47,981 bases of DNA from Turneriella parva. GTDB taxonomy: Bacteria > Spirochaetota > Leptospiria > Turneriellales > Turneriellaceae. Of this stretch, positions 25,937 through 34,233 are shown piece after piece. The stretch spans positions 1 through 47,981 of the forward strand of contig DYPL01000014.1 in the NCBI GenBank assembly GCA_020719945.1, read 5' to 3'. The translations under genes were made by a program, and so were the position numbers. The notes beneath the pieces are model-generated. The model was not told the DNA's origin. It ran no database searches and was given only the letters and a program-made list of their open reading frames with translations. How positions within the stretch are numbered: the first letter of the stretch is position 1; each line of letters opens with the position of its first letter.

Positions 25937-27211
25937 TTAATAACGCTGCAAATAAATTCCAGCAACAATAAGGTTACCTTTCGCATCGAGGACAATGGCT
26001 TGGGCACCCCCCTCCACGTTCAGCACTCCATTGGGAGTACCGATAAACATTTCATCTTTGTCAAAGCTGGTGTCCAGGCTGCCATTTGCACTAAATCGCA
26101 ACAATTCTTGGTTGTTCTGGTTGCCGATAGCGATGAGAATTCTGTCACTGGCATCGATGAGCAGACCAGGAGTCGCATCGAATGATATTATGACCATATC
26201 GCTAAAACTTTCTTTGCCCAATACCAGTTTACCCTCTTTGCCAAAACTTTTGTCTAACTGACCGTTAGCGGTGTATCGCGTTATGGCAATGCCTGTGTCG
26301 CCTTCGTTATTCTTGCTTTTACCCGCTGCAATAATATTTCCCTTGCTGTCGGTGGCAACAGAATAGGCACAGTCTTCTACACCGAACTCGGTAGTGACAA
26401 TTCCCTTTTGGCCAAAGCTATTATCTATCTGGCCATTGTCGTTGAGGCGTGCCAAAAGAAAATGGCTTTTTGCGCTAAAGTCGGCACTGCTCTCTCCGGC
26501 CACAATTATTTTTCCGGCTTTATCGAGAACAACGGCATGGGCTTTTGGCTTATAACCAATTTCCAATCCAACAGCTCCTTTTTTGGCAAAGGTTGTATCT
26601 AACTGGCCCTTTGCACTGTAGCGCAGTACCACAACGCCATCCATATTTTCTCCTGCCACTACAATTCTACCCTTCTTGTCCAAGGTTACAGCGTGGGCTT
26701 GAAAAGCAAACCGTTCCTTGGCGTTAATGCCGTCATCGCTACTAAGGATGACAATGCCTCCCTTCCCAAATGTTGTGTCCAGTTTGCCGCCCGCAGTGTA
26801 GCGAACTAACGTGGATTGTACTCCACGCTCAAATCCGGTTACGAGAATTCCATCGCTACTGTCAATCGCCATGCCAGTGAGCGCGCTGATACCGTTGATT
26901 TGGGTCGGATTGACCACTTTCCCAGCCTTGCCAAAGGTTGTATCGAGAGTGCCGTCTGCATTGAAACGGAGCAGACCATGCCCTGCTTTAGGCCGGTCTA
27001 ATTCCTCTTTCCAGGCGACAACGATCCTGCCTTGTTTATCCAGAGCGGCGATTATTTTGTCTTTGGGGTAGCTACCACCCATAAGCTCTGCCAAAGGCAC
27101 TCTTCCGTCTGGACCAAAGCTCTTGTCCCGCGTACCAGTTGGTTCACCGTAAATGCTCACTGTCAGTAAGGCCAGCAGAGCATAACTCAAAATACTCATT
27201 GTTTTTTTCAT
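25937..27211 (-). CDS. Secreted delta-60 repeat protein
   Basis: The 424-residue protein has a signal peptide (cleavage near YGE, about residue 22) and about seven delta-60 repeats, recognised by the recurring LDTTFGKGG core: GTRDKSFGPDGRV, GTLDTTFGKAGKVV, GKLDTTFGKGGIV, GQLDTTFAKKGAV, GQIDNSFGQKGIV, GQLDKSFGKEGKL and GSLDTSFDKDEMF. These repeats form beta-propeller-like folds in secreted proteins of unknown role. A strong Shine-Dalgarno (AAGGAG) precedes the start and a terminator follows the gene, so it is a single-gene unit. Met at codon 4 is an alternative start. Confidence 0.88.
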   Translation of the reverse strand: MKKTMSILSYALLALLTVSIYGEPTGTRDKSFGPDGRVPLAELMGGSYPKDKIIAALDKQGRIVVAWKEELDRPKAGHGLLRFNADGTLDTTFGKAGKVVNPTQINGISALTGMAIDSSDGILVTGFERGVQSTLVRYTAGGKLDTTFGKGGIVILSSDDGINAKERFAFQAHAVTLDKKGRIVVAGENMDGVVVLRYSAKGQLDTTFAKKGAVGLEIGYKPKAHAVVLDKAGKIIVAGESSADFSAKSHFLLARLNDNGQIDNSFGQKGIVTTEFGVEDCAYSVATDSKGNIIAAGKSKNNEGDTGIAITRYTANGQLDKSFGKEGKLVLGKESFSDMVIISFDATPGLLIDASDRILIAIGNQNNQELLRFSANGSLDTSFDKDEMFIGTPNGVLNVEGGAQAIVLDAKGNLIVAGIYLQRY

Positions 27212-27582
27212 GTTTTTTCTCCTTAATCAGAAAGCCTTTTGTATAGCACAAAACAGGCCTTCGATTAAGCAAATACTAATACATTGCAAAAAAACAGCAA
27301 GTACCCAAATGGGTACAAAGTGAAGATCACGGTTTAATAAGAACGAAAAGCCCAGCACAGGTGAACGGACAAAAGAGCAGTTGCCACTCCGGCGACAAAA
27401 TAACCGCTGCCGGCGATCCATTGCCGCCCGCATAGGGCTATTATTTATAAAAACCATGCAAATTTCTTACGATTTGTGGACATATGTTCATAATTTGCTT
27501 TTCTTCTACGTGTAGGAATAAAAGAATGGACTATGCTGACGAATCTGCATAGCTTGTTTAAGTTTCATCAAAGGAGAAAGAA
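27212..27582. other. Divergent intergenic region with an operator-like palindrome
   Basis: This 371-bp gap lies between the delta-60 gene and ccoG. GTACCC-AAAT-GGGTAC (27301-27316) is a perfect interrupted palindrome and may be an operator. TTGCTT (27495-27500) with ATAAAA (27518-27523) at 17-nt spacing could be the ccoG promoter, leaving a leader of about 50 nt. AAGGAG before ATG 27583 is a clear Shine-Dalgarno. No protein-coding signal was found. Confidence 0.4.
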
Positions 27583-28938
27583 ATGGTAATAGCCAGACCC
27601 GTGAAAGGGAAAAACCGAAACCTGAAAACGCGCATCAGCTTAGCTCTGTTTGCGTTCTATTTTGCGCTGCCGTTTATGAAAATTAACGGAAACCAATCGC
27701 TGCTTCTCGACATAACAGAGCGCCGATTTTACATTTTTGGGCTAATCGTTGGTCCCAACGAAATGTACTTTCTGCACCTCACCCTTCTGTTTCTCGGAAT
27801 TATGTTGTTCTTTGCAACTGCCGTATGGGGAAGAATCTGGTGTGGTTGGGCCTGTCCGCAAACCGTGTTCACAGAAGCCTATGACTTTGTTGGCCGCCTT
27901 GTAGCCGGAAAAAGCTTTGGGAAAAAATCCATGACCTGGTTTGACTGGTCAAAAGTCTATGCCGCCTGGATTGTCATTTCCCTGGTATTCAACTACAACT
28001 TTATATCTTACTTTGCCGGTGCAGACTATATGTGGGAAAGGCTCTCTTCTCTGAACTTTTCCAACGATGGCGACCCATCGTGGCCTCTCGGAAACTGGGT
28101 CATGGGAACTCTGGCCACTGCTGCCATATCCTTTGGCAACATGTTTTACTTTCGCGAGAATACGTGTCGACTGGTTTGTCCCTACGGGCGCTTTCAGACA
28201 GCTCTTCTCGACAAGGACTCTCCCATCGTTACGTACGACATAAAGCGTGGTGAGCCGCGCCGCGCAAAAGGCCAAAAAGAGGGCGAAGGCGACTGTACAG
28301 CCTGTAACATGTGTAACGCTGTTTGTCCTACCGGTATCGATATTCGCGAAGGTCTCCAGATTGGTTGTATAACCTGCGGACTCTGCGTAGATGCCTGTAC
28401 CATCGAGATGGGCAAAAAAAGCAAAGGAACCCTCATTGATTGGAAAACGATTGCTCAATCAACCGATCCAACTGCAGTGCGCAAAATATGGCATCCCCGC
28501 GTCGTGATTTATGCGATTATCCTTGCCGTTATTGTGAGTTTGTTTACGTACCGCGTCGTGACGCGCATCCCCATCCAGGCGATTCCTTTTGCCGAGCCAT
28601 CTACGTTTAAGCAGTATCTTCCCACTGTCGGCATGAAAACAGACTATTCGATCACTCTGACCAATTTCTATCCGGAAACTCATAAGATCCGCATTGAGGT
28701 TGTCTCCGAAGATCCCAACGTTAAGCTCATGAGTGACCTCGTGGCCGGCCAGAAGTACTTTGAAGCCGAACTCGAAAGCACTAAAACGCTGAAACCGCGT
28801 CTGCCCGTTGTGTATGCAGCTCCCACCCCACAGGATATTCCTGCCGACAAAGAGTTTGCAAAATTTAAATTCAAGGTTTACGCTGTAGACAAATCCAATA
28901 ACGTAAAATGGGCCGATGCCCTAATACGGCTCAAATAA
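27583..28938 (+). CDS. ccoG: Cytochrome c oxidase accessory protein CcoG (FixG/RdxA)
   Basis: The 451-residue membrane ferredoxin-like protein has an N-terminal TM region, CGWAC (Cys87, Cys91) and CRLVCP (Cys195, Cys199). Two 4Fe-4S binding motifs follow, CTACNMCNAVCP (Cys238-248) and CITCGLCVDAC (Cys262-272). A further TM helix (about 305-325) leads into a C-terminal Ig-like domain. CcoG is linked to copper delivery and assembly of cbb3-type oxidase. A strong Shine-Dalgarno supports the start. The FixH-like gene follows 11 nt downstream. The ccoNOP oxidase genes are not in the window. Confidence 0.94.
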   Translation: MVIARPVKGKNRNLKTRISLALFAFYFALPFMKINGNQSLLLDITERRFYIFGLIVGPNEMYFLHLTLLFLGIMLFFATAVWGRIWCGWACPQTVFTEAYDFVGRLVAGKSFGKKSMTWFDWSKVYAAWIVISLVFNYNFISYFAGADYMWERLSSLNFSNDGDPSWPLGNWVMGTLATAAISFGNMFYFRENTCRLVCPYGRFQTALLDKDSPIVTYDIKRGEPRRAKGQKEGEGDCTACNMCNAVCPTGIDIREGLQIGCITCGLCVDACTIEMGKKSKGTLIDWKTIAQSTDPTAVRKIWHPRVVIYAIILAVIVSLFTYRVVTRIPIQAIPFAEPSTFKQYLPTVGMKTDYSITLTNFYPETHKIRIEVVSEDPNVKLMSDLVAGQKYFEAELESTKTLKPRLPVVYAAPTPQDIPADKEFAKFKFKVYAVDKSNNVKWADALIRLK

Positions 28939-28949
28939 GGAGGTAGAGA

Positions 28950-29435
28950 GTGTCTTCATCCATGAAAAAAGCGTTTGCGCTCATCATTGGTCTGTTCCTT
29001 CTGCTCTTTATTGGAACCTATTTCCTCCTTAGGTTGGCGTTTTCCGTATACACGCCACCCGTGCAGAAAGATTATTTTGAGCGCGGTCTTTATTACAAAG
29101 ACACTCTCAAGAAGATAGCCGAGGCTGAAGAAGCCGGCTGGACTCTGAGCATCCCGGGCAGTGAGCGCGGGGTGCTTCCTCAAAAGGGAACTCTAACCGT
29201 TGTTCTTGCCAGCCCTAAAGAAGAGCTAAAGACTGCCGAAGTAAAAGTGAAAATAGAACTTCCTGCTACCCAGAAGGGTTCCCAGTTGCTCACCATGGCC
29301 CCTGTCGATGGGAAGCCTGGCAAGTTTGCTGTTGCTTACGAAGTATCTATGGCAACTAAATACGAAGTATACGTTTCCGCTGCCTTTAACGAAGACAAAA
29401 TGCTTCGAAAAAAGATTGCCGTACACTTTCAGTAA
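28950..29435 (+). CDS. FixH/CcoH-like membrane protein
   Basis: A 161-residue protein with one N-terminal TM helix (about 7-28) and a periplasmic domain beginning VQKDYFERGLYYKDTL, as in FixH proteins, followed by a beta-sandwich. A GTG start at 28950 was chosen because AAGGAGG lies 6 nt upstream; the ATG at 28962 would be 18 nt away. FixH/CcoH is needed for cbb3 oxidase assembly and is usually next to ccoG, as here. The family match is moderate in sequence but strong in context. Confidence 0.78.
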   Translation: MSSSMKKAFALIIGLFLLLFIGTYFLLRLAFSVYTPPVQKDYFERGLYYKDTLKKIAEAEEAGWTLSIPGSERGVLPQKGTLTVVLASPKEELKTAEVKVKIELPATQKGSQLLTMAPVDGKPGKFAVAYEVSMATKYEVYVSAAFNEDKMLRKKIAVHFQ

Positions 29436-29446
29436 TTCGAATTTTC

Positions 29447-29486
29447 GTTTGTCCCCGGGAATACGGGGGCAAACAATCTTTTTTTG
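29447..29486 (+). terminator. Rho-independent terminator after the ccoG-fixH unit
   Basis: GTTTGTCCCC pairs with GGGGGCAAAC (10 bp, one G-U) across an 8-nt loop and is followed by AATC and a T-run. It closes the ccoG-fixH transcript 11 nt after the stop. Confidence 0.85.
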
Positions 29487-29519
29487 GACCATGGCAGCAG
29501 AATCTAAAATAACTATAGG

Positions 29520-30221
29520 ATGCCCTATCAAATGGAACAGTTAAACTCTCTTATATTGCTGCGGGGATTGAGCAAGTCCTACCGCGAAGGCAGCACAGAG
29601 AGAAGCATTTTCTCAGATCTCACTTTTTCACTGCCCAATCCGTACGCAGCCGCCATCATAGGTCGTTCCGGTTCCGGAAAATCCACTCTGCTCAATCTTC
29701 TTTCTGGAATCGATTTGCCAGATTCCGGTGAAATTGAAGTTCTCGGTTTTTCTGTTTCTGCCGCTACAGAAAAAGAACGCACTCTTTTTCGGCGCCGCAA
29801 AATTGGCTTTCTGTTTCAGTTTTTTAATCTTATACCCGTTCTCACTGTTTGGGATAATATTCTTCTCCCTTTATCGCTCAACAGCAAAAACGACAAAACT
29901 TCCTTGGCACGCGCCGAGCATCTGCTCGATCGCGTTGGACTCTTTGATCGGCGTTTTGCCTACCCGGACCATCTCTCTGGAGGCGAACAACAGCGGGTTG
30001 CCCTGGTGCGATCCCTCGTACACGATCCCGAACTGCTTTTAGCAGATGAACCGACCGGAAATCTCGACGAAAAAAACGCTACCATTGTTCTTGAAGCGTT
30101 GTCTTCTCTCTTGCGCGAAGAAAGAAAATCGCTGATTATGGTCACGCACTCGCGCGAAGCCCTTGGAATAGCAGAAGGCGTTTTTACCATGGAAAACCAG
30201 TCTCTGGTAAAAAGCTCATGA
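29520..30221 (+). CDS. LolD/MacB-type ABC exporter ATPase
   Basis: A 233-residue ATPase with Walker A GRSGSGKST, signature LSGGEQQR, Walker B LLLADEPTGNLD and switch His in MVTHSREA. The LSGGEQQRVALVRSL and DEPTGNLD motifs are typical of the LolD/MacB/FtsE branch, which powers lipoprotein release or extrusion from the inner membrane. It overlaps the permease gene by 4 nt. Met at codon 5 is an alternative start. A TTGGAC element lies 30 nt upstream and no Shine-Dalgarno is visible. Confidence 0.92.
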   Translation: MPYQMEQLNSLILLRGLSKSYREGSTERSIFSDLTFSLPNPYAAAIIGRSGSGKSTLLNLLSGIDLPDSGEIEVLGFSVSAATEKERTLFRRRKIGFLFQFFNLIPVLTVWDNILLPLSLNSKNDKTSLARAEHLLDRVGLFDRRFAYPDHLSGGEQQRVALVRSLVHDPELLLADEPTGNLDEKNATIVLEALSSLLREERKSLIMVTHSREALGIAEGVFTMENQSLVKSS

Positions 30222-32695
30222 TTCCCTCCATTCTAGCACGCTACATGTTCCGCGATCTTGCACGGCACAAAGCTCTGCATGCCATTGCCTTTTTAGGAAT
30301 CATGATCGGAGTTGCGGTTTCAGCGGCTATGGATCTCGCCATATCTGCCTCGAATCAATCTTTCCAGGATTCTGCCGACGCCTCTGCCGGCAAAACAACG
30401 CACCATTACACGCCAGGCGATTCAGGAGTACCCGCAGCGGATTTTTTTCTCTTGAAACAATCTGGTTTGTTTACCATGGCTCCTCTGCTCGAAATTCGGA
30501 TAGAATTTCAGAACTCCCCATATACCCTTCTCGGCGTAGATCCTTTCAGCGAAGCAGAGTTCAGACCGCCTTCTGCCTCAATCTCCGCCAATTCCTATAT
30601 TCTCGCCCCGGACACCGTGTTGCTGCCTAACGAAGAACGTTTTGCCACTGTAAAACCGGGGGATTCTCTGGAATTCAACATCTATGGCAACCTTAGAAAA
30701 CTCAAATCGGGCGGCACGCTGCCTGTCCAGACGGGATCTCTTCTGTTTGCCGACATTGCTCTGGTAGAACAATATAATCCAAACCCGGGCCGAATTACCC
30801 GGATAGACTTTATTATCCCCGAAGATAAAGAACAGCAAACGCAGGAAGCCATGGAGCGCATACTCGCAAAAAAAGTACAACTTTTGCCGGCAGCCAAGCG
30901 CAAGCGAAACCTCGTCAATTTGACGAGCGCCTTTAGAACCAATCTTACAGCCCTGTCTTTAATGGCCATGCTTACCGGCGCCTTTTTAATTTACAACAGT
31001 ATCAATTTTTCGGTTGTGCGCAGGCGCGAGACAATTTCCATATTACGCGCTCTGGGAACCACTTCCGGAGAAGTCTTTCGCATGATCCTCCTGGAAGCGG
31101 TTACGCTTGGATTGCTTGGATCGGTGGCCGGACTGGTGGCCGGAACCGCACTCGCAGTTTTTCTTCTGGATCTGGTTTCCGTAACGGTAAACCAGCTTTA
31201 TTACCAGGGCCATTCCGCGAGTACTTTTTCGATCAGCGCGACAGCTCTTGCAAAAGCACTCGCTCTCGGCACTGCTTCGTCTATCGTGTCTGCATGGTTC
31301 CCGGCACGGGAAGCAGCCGGTTTGTCTCCCGCGATAAGTCGATCCCGCTCTACCTATGAATCCATATTCCGCAAGCTTGCCGTCAGAGGCATTATATTTT
31401 CTCCCATATTATTAGTCGTCTCCGTTTTTCTGATCGCTTTTTATTCAGATTCTCTTTTCGTCTCTTTTTTGGCTGTCTTTGTTTTTATTGTTTCTTACAT
31501 TCTCACTGTCCCTGGTCTCACTTGGTTCACGCTCTCTGGAATACTGCGCTTACCACTTCCACCCAAACAGCGATTCCTTATATCCTCTGCGGGCAGTTCT
31601 CTTTCCCGGAGTGCACCAGCCATAGCAGCTCTCGTTTTAGCCGTTGCTCTTACAATTTCCATCTCTACCATGATACAAAGTTTTCGGCAGGCTATTGAGG
31701 AATGGCTTGCCCAGACTCTGCAGGCAGATGTCTATACGGGAGTCATGAATCCGGGACTTACCCTGTCTCCACTACCGCTTGATTTTGTGGAACGTGCCAA
31801 AAAACTTCCCCAAACACGCGACTATACCACATTCCATGCCACGCAAATAGAAACGCCAAAGGGCAGATTACGCCTGATTTCCGGACAGATCGCAATCGAT
31901 GCGCGCAAGGGGTTTCAACTCATTGATGCGCTGGAATCGCCCTGGGACAAATTTGTGTCTGGAAATATTTTTGTGTCTGAGCCTCTCGCACGCCGACAAA
32001 GTTTGAAACCCGGAAACTCTCTTACATTCTTAACTGACAAAGGGCCCGTTCCCTTTTCCATCGCTGGTATTTTTCGAGACTATTCGTCCGAAAATGGAGT
32101 AGTGATGATGGACCAGGCCATTTACCGAAACAACTGGAACGACAAATCCATTTCTTCCATTTCCATTTTTGCGAAAGATAATCCTGCCGAGCTGGCTAAA
32201 CAGTTAGAAGAAATACGCACTCCGGGAAGCTTTATTGTCGTGAGAGAACTTTCGGATATTAGAACCATGACCATGGAAATTTTTGACCGTACATTTTCAG
32301 TAACATCTGCCCTTCGCCTTTTGGCCATGATTGTTGCTTTTCTGGGTTTTTTGGGCGCTCTAAGTTCTCTGGAAATTGAAAAGCGCCGCGAGCATGCTGT
32401 ACTGCGCGCGCTGGGATTTACGCAGGCAAATTTAACCGCCCTGATTTTTTCGCAATCTGGAATCTTTGCAGCCTTTGCCGCTCTGCTCGCTCTGCCGCTG
32501 GGATTTTCGATGGCATGGCTGTTAATTTACGTCATCAACGTTCGTTCGTTTGGCTGGTCTATGCCCATGGCCACTGACCCTTCGTTTGCGATAGCAGCAT
32601 TTTTGCTGGCCATAATTCCTGCTCTGCTTTCCTCCGCTCTAATCACCTGGAAAATGCGAAGTATGAATATTTCCGCAGCGATTAAGGAAGAGTAA
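30218..32695 (+). CDS. FtsX-type ABC permease with two FtsX domains
   Basis: The 825-residue permease has an N-terminal TM helix (about 18-40), a periplasmic region and a first FtsX domain with three TM helices (about 240-375). Further TM helices (about 390-450) follow, then a second periplasmic domain (about 490-680) and a second FtsX domain (about 690-820). The duplicated layout matches DUF214/YbbP-like permeases rather than LolC/E. With the adjoining ATPase it forms a probable exporter; lipoproteins, lipids or peptides are possible cargo. No membrane-fusion protein is encoded next to it. Start and ATPase stop overlap (ATGA). Confidence 0.85.
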   Translation: MIPSILARYMFRDLARHKALHAIAFLGIMIGVAVSAAMDLAISASNQSFQDSADASAGKTTHHYTPGDSGVPAADFFLLKQSGLFTMAPLLEIRIEFQNSPYTLLGVDPFSEAEFRPPSASISANSYILAPDTVLLPNEERFATVKPGDSLEFNIYGNLRKLKSGGTLPVQTGSLLFADIALVEQYNPNPGRITRIDFIIPEDKEQQTQEAMERILAKKVQLLPAAKRKRNLVNLTSAFRTNLTALSLMAMLTGAFLIYNSINFSVVRRRETISILRALGTTSGEVFRMILLEAVTLGLLGSVAGLVAGTALAVFLLDLVSVTVNQLYYQGHSASTFSISATALAKALALGTASSIVSAWFPAREAAGLSPAISRSRSTYESIFRKLAVRGIIFSPILLVVSVFLIAFYSDSLFVSFLAVFVFIVSYILTVPGLTWFTLSGILRLPLPPKQRFLISSAGSSLSRSAPAIAALVLAVALTISISTMIQSFRQAIEEWLAQTLQADVYTGVMNPGLTLSPLPLDFVERAKKLPQTRDYTTFHATQIETPKGRLRLISGQIAIDARKGFQLIDALESPWDKFVSGNIFVSEPLARRQSLKPGNSLTFLTDKGPVPFSIAGIFRDYSSENGVVMMDQAIYRNNWNDKSISSISIFAKDNPAELAKQLEEIRTPGSFIVVRELSDIRTMTMEIFDRTFSVTSALRLLAMIVAFLGFLGALSSLEIEKRREHAVLRALGFTQANLTALIFSQSGIFAAFAALLALPLGFSMAWLLIYVINVRSFGWSMPMATDPSFAIAAFLLAIIPALLSSALITWKMRSMNISAAIKEE

Positions 32696-32715
32696 GCTGC
32701 GGGAAGATGCGCTTG

Positions 32716-32735
32716 CCCCGAGCGTAGTCGAGGGG
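32716..32735. repeat. REP-like palindrome between convergent genes
   Basis: CCCCGAGCGTAGTCGAGGGG folds into an imperfect stem. It lies between the convergent ends of the FtsX permease and the acidic membrane protein. Very similar palindromes are widespread as intergenic repeats in many bacteria. It may help terminate both transcripts. Confidence 0.5.
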
Positions 32736-32745
32736 CGCGAGGTGG

Positions 32746-33264
32746 CTAATCCTTTTCCTGATCCAGCAAATGGCGAATCGCATCGGCCATAACGGCGGGT
32801 TCATTTTTGATAGAGTAACCCTCTACCATTATATGGCCCTCCTTCGCTACCTGCTTTTTACGCGCTGCTGAATAATTTGACACTTTTGGACCAGAATCCA
32901 TTTCAGACAAATTGATCTCTAAGCTATCTGCGGTTTCCTCCGGCGGCAAGGGCTCATGGTCCGAGGGCTCATAGTCCGAGGGCTCTGCAGTGCCCTCTTC
33001 CTCATCCGCAGAAAACTCTGGATCCTCCGAAAACGGCGAGGCCTCTCCCCGCAGTGTTTCGTTTATCTCTGGTATAAAGATCGAGAATACAAAGAAGATT
33101 ACGGCTCCGAGTGCGCCCATCAAAACGGCAAATAGAAAAGCTCGCAACAGCAAACTGATAAAAGAAACTCCTACAATGATAGAAGCCATGAGAGAAATAA
33201 TGAAGCCTACCGCTGCAAGGGCAGAAGCAATTTTTATTAGAGCTTTGTCTTTCAAGAATTCCAA
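32746..33264 (-). CDS. Small acidic membrane protein at the end of the flagellar operon
   Basis: The 172-residue protein has two hydrophobic segments (about 10-35 and 37-65), then an acidic Pro/Glu/Asp/Ser-rich stretch with a short tandem repeat (EPSDYEPSDHEP), and a conserved-looking C-terminus (MVEGYSIKNEPAVMADAIRHLL). The start appears to be TTG at 33264. It begins 4 nt after flhG ends, so it is in the same transcript. No family is recognised. A flagellar or cell-pole role is suggested only by position. Confidence 0.7.
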   Translation of the reverse strand: MEFLKDKALIKIASALAAVGFIISLMASIIVGVSFISLLLRAFLFAVLMGALGAVIFFVFSIFIPEINETLRGEASPFSEDPEFSADEEEGTAEPSDYEPSDHEPLPPEETADSLEINLSEMDSGPKVSNYSAARKKQVAKEGHIMVEGYSIKNEPAVMADAIRHLLDQEKD

Positions 33265-33268
33265 AGAT

Positions 33269-34129
33269 TTATGCCCCTAACAATCTTCTAAAGAAATGTC
33301 CTATGCTTTCGTTGGTTTGAAAAGAATCCTCTGGAATGTTCAGCAGCCTTGCGCTTACTGCATTGAGACAACTGCTCGCCTTACTTTTAGGATACAGACT
33401 GTAATACGGCTGCTGTTTTCGCACCGAACGAGGAACATTTTCATCTTCGTAAATAAAGCCGATGTTTTCTACTTCTGCACTTAAAAACTGCCGGGTGATA
33501 TTGATTACGCGCTCTGCTACTTTTTTGCCCTCTAAAGACGAAGTTGTACGGTTTACAATCAGACGCAGCGGCTTGCCGGGAGAGGACATTACAATCGACT
33601 TGATTACACCATAGGCGTCCGTTATAGCGGTCGGTTCGGGAGTGGTCACCACGATCACTTCATCGGCAGGAGCAGCAAAACCGACAACGTTGGCTCCCAC
33701 ACCTGCACCCGTATCGATAATCATAAAATCGTATTCCGGAGAAATTTCATCAAACGATTCAATCAGAGAATGGCGCGCCTCTCCTTGAAGATCTGCCAGG
33801 GATGAATATCCAGAAGCTCCAGCAATCATGTCCAGTCCATCTGGCGTTGAGATTATGATTTCCCGCAGCGTTTTGTGACCTTTAATTACATGGTACAAAT
33901 TAAATTTGGGAATAATACCAAGGAGAACGTTAATATTTGCCATTCCTAGATCGGCATCGAAGAGCAATACTTTTTTTCCCGCCTTGACAAGAGCAAGGCC
34001 AAGATTCACCGAAAGAGACGATTTTCCCACGCCTCCCTTTCCACTCGTTATGGTAAGCACGCGGGCTCTACTCGTTCTTTTATTTTTTTCTGCCATTTCG
34101 CGCAATCCGGTTGCCTGATCTGCTACCAT
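33269..34129 (-). CDS. flhG: FlhG/FleN/YlxH MinD-like ATPase
   Basis: The 286-residue protein has the N-terminal DQATGLREM activator helix typical of FlhG, the deviant Walker A GKGGVGKSS (about 30-38), FDADLGMANINVLLG and DTGAGVG. It controls flagellar number and placement and stimulates the FlhF GTPase. An AGGGG Shine-Dalgarno precedes the start. flhF lies 104 bp upstream in the same direction. Confidence 0.92.
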   Translation of the reverse strand: MVADQATGLREMAEKNKRTSRARVLTITSGKGGVGKSSLSVNLGLALVKAGKKVLLFDADLGMANINVLLGIIPKFNLYHVIKGHKTLREIIISTPDGLDMIAGASGYSSLADLQGEARHSLIESFDEISPEYDFMIIDTGAGVGANVVGFAAPADEVIVVTTPEPTAITDAYGVIKSIVMSSPGKPLRLIVNRTTSSLEGKKVAERVINITRQFLSAEVENIGFIYEDENVPRSVRKQQPYYSLYPKSKASSCLNAVSARLLNIPEDSFQTNESIGHFFRRLLGA

Positions 34130-34233
34130 AGTATCCCCTGTTCTTTTACCCAGGAATCCGGGATTATGTTTCTTTATCGTTCTGTTTATTCACCTCTTTA
34201 AGTGTTTTTTAGGCAACCCGAGAAAAAGTCCCT

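Noticed and set aside
27227-27457. 76-codon minus-strand ORF upstream of the delta-60 gene
   Set aside because: No start signals, no known family and a composition like non-coding DNA. It overlaps probable regulatory sequence.
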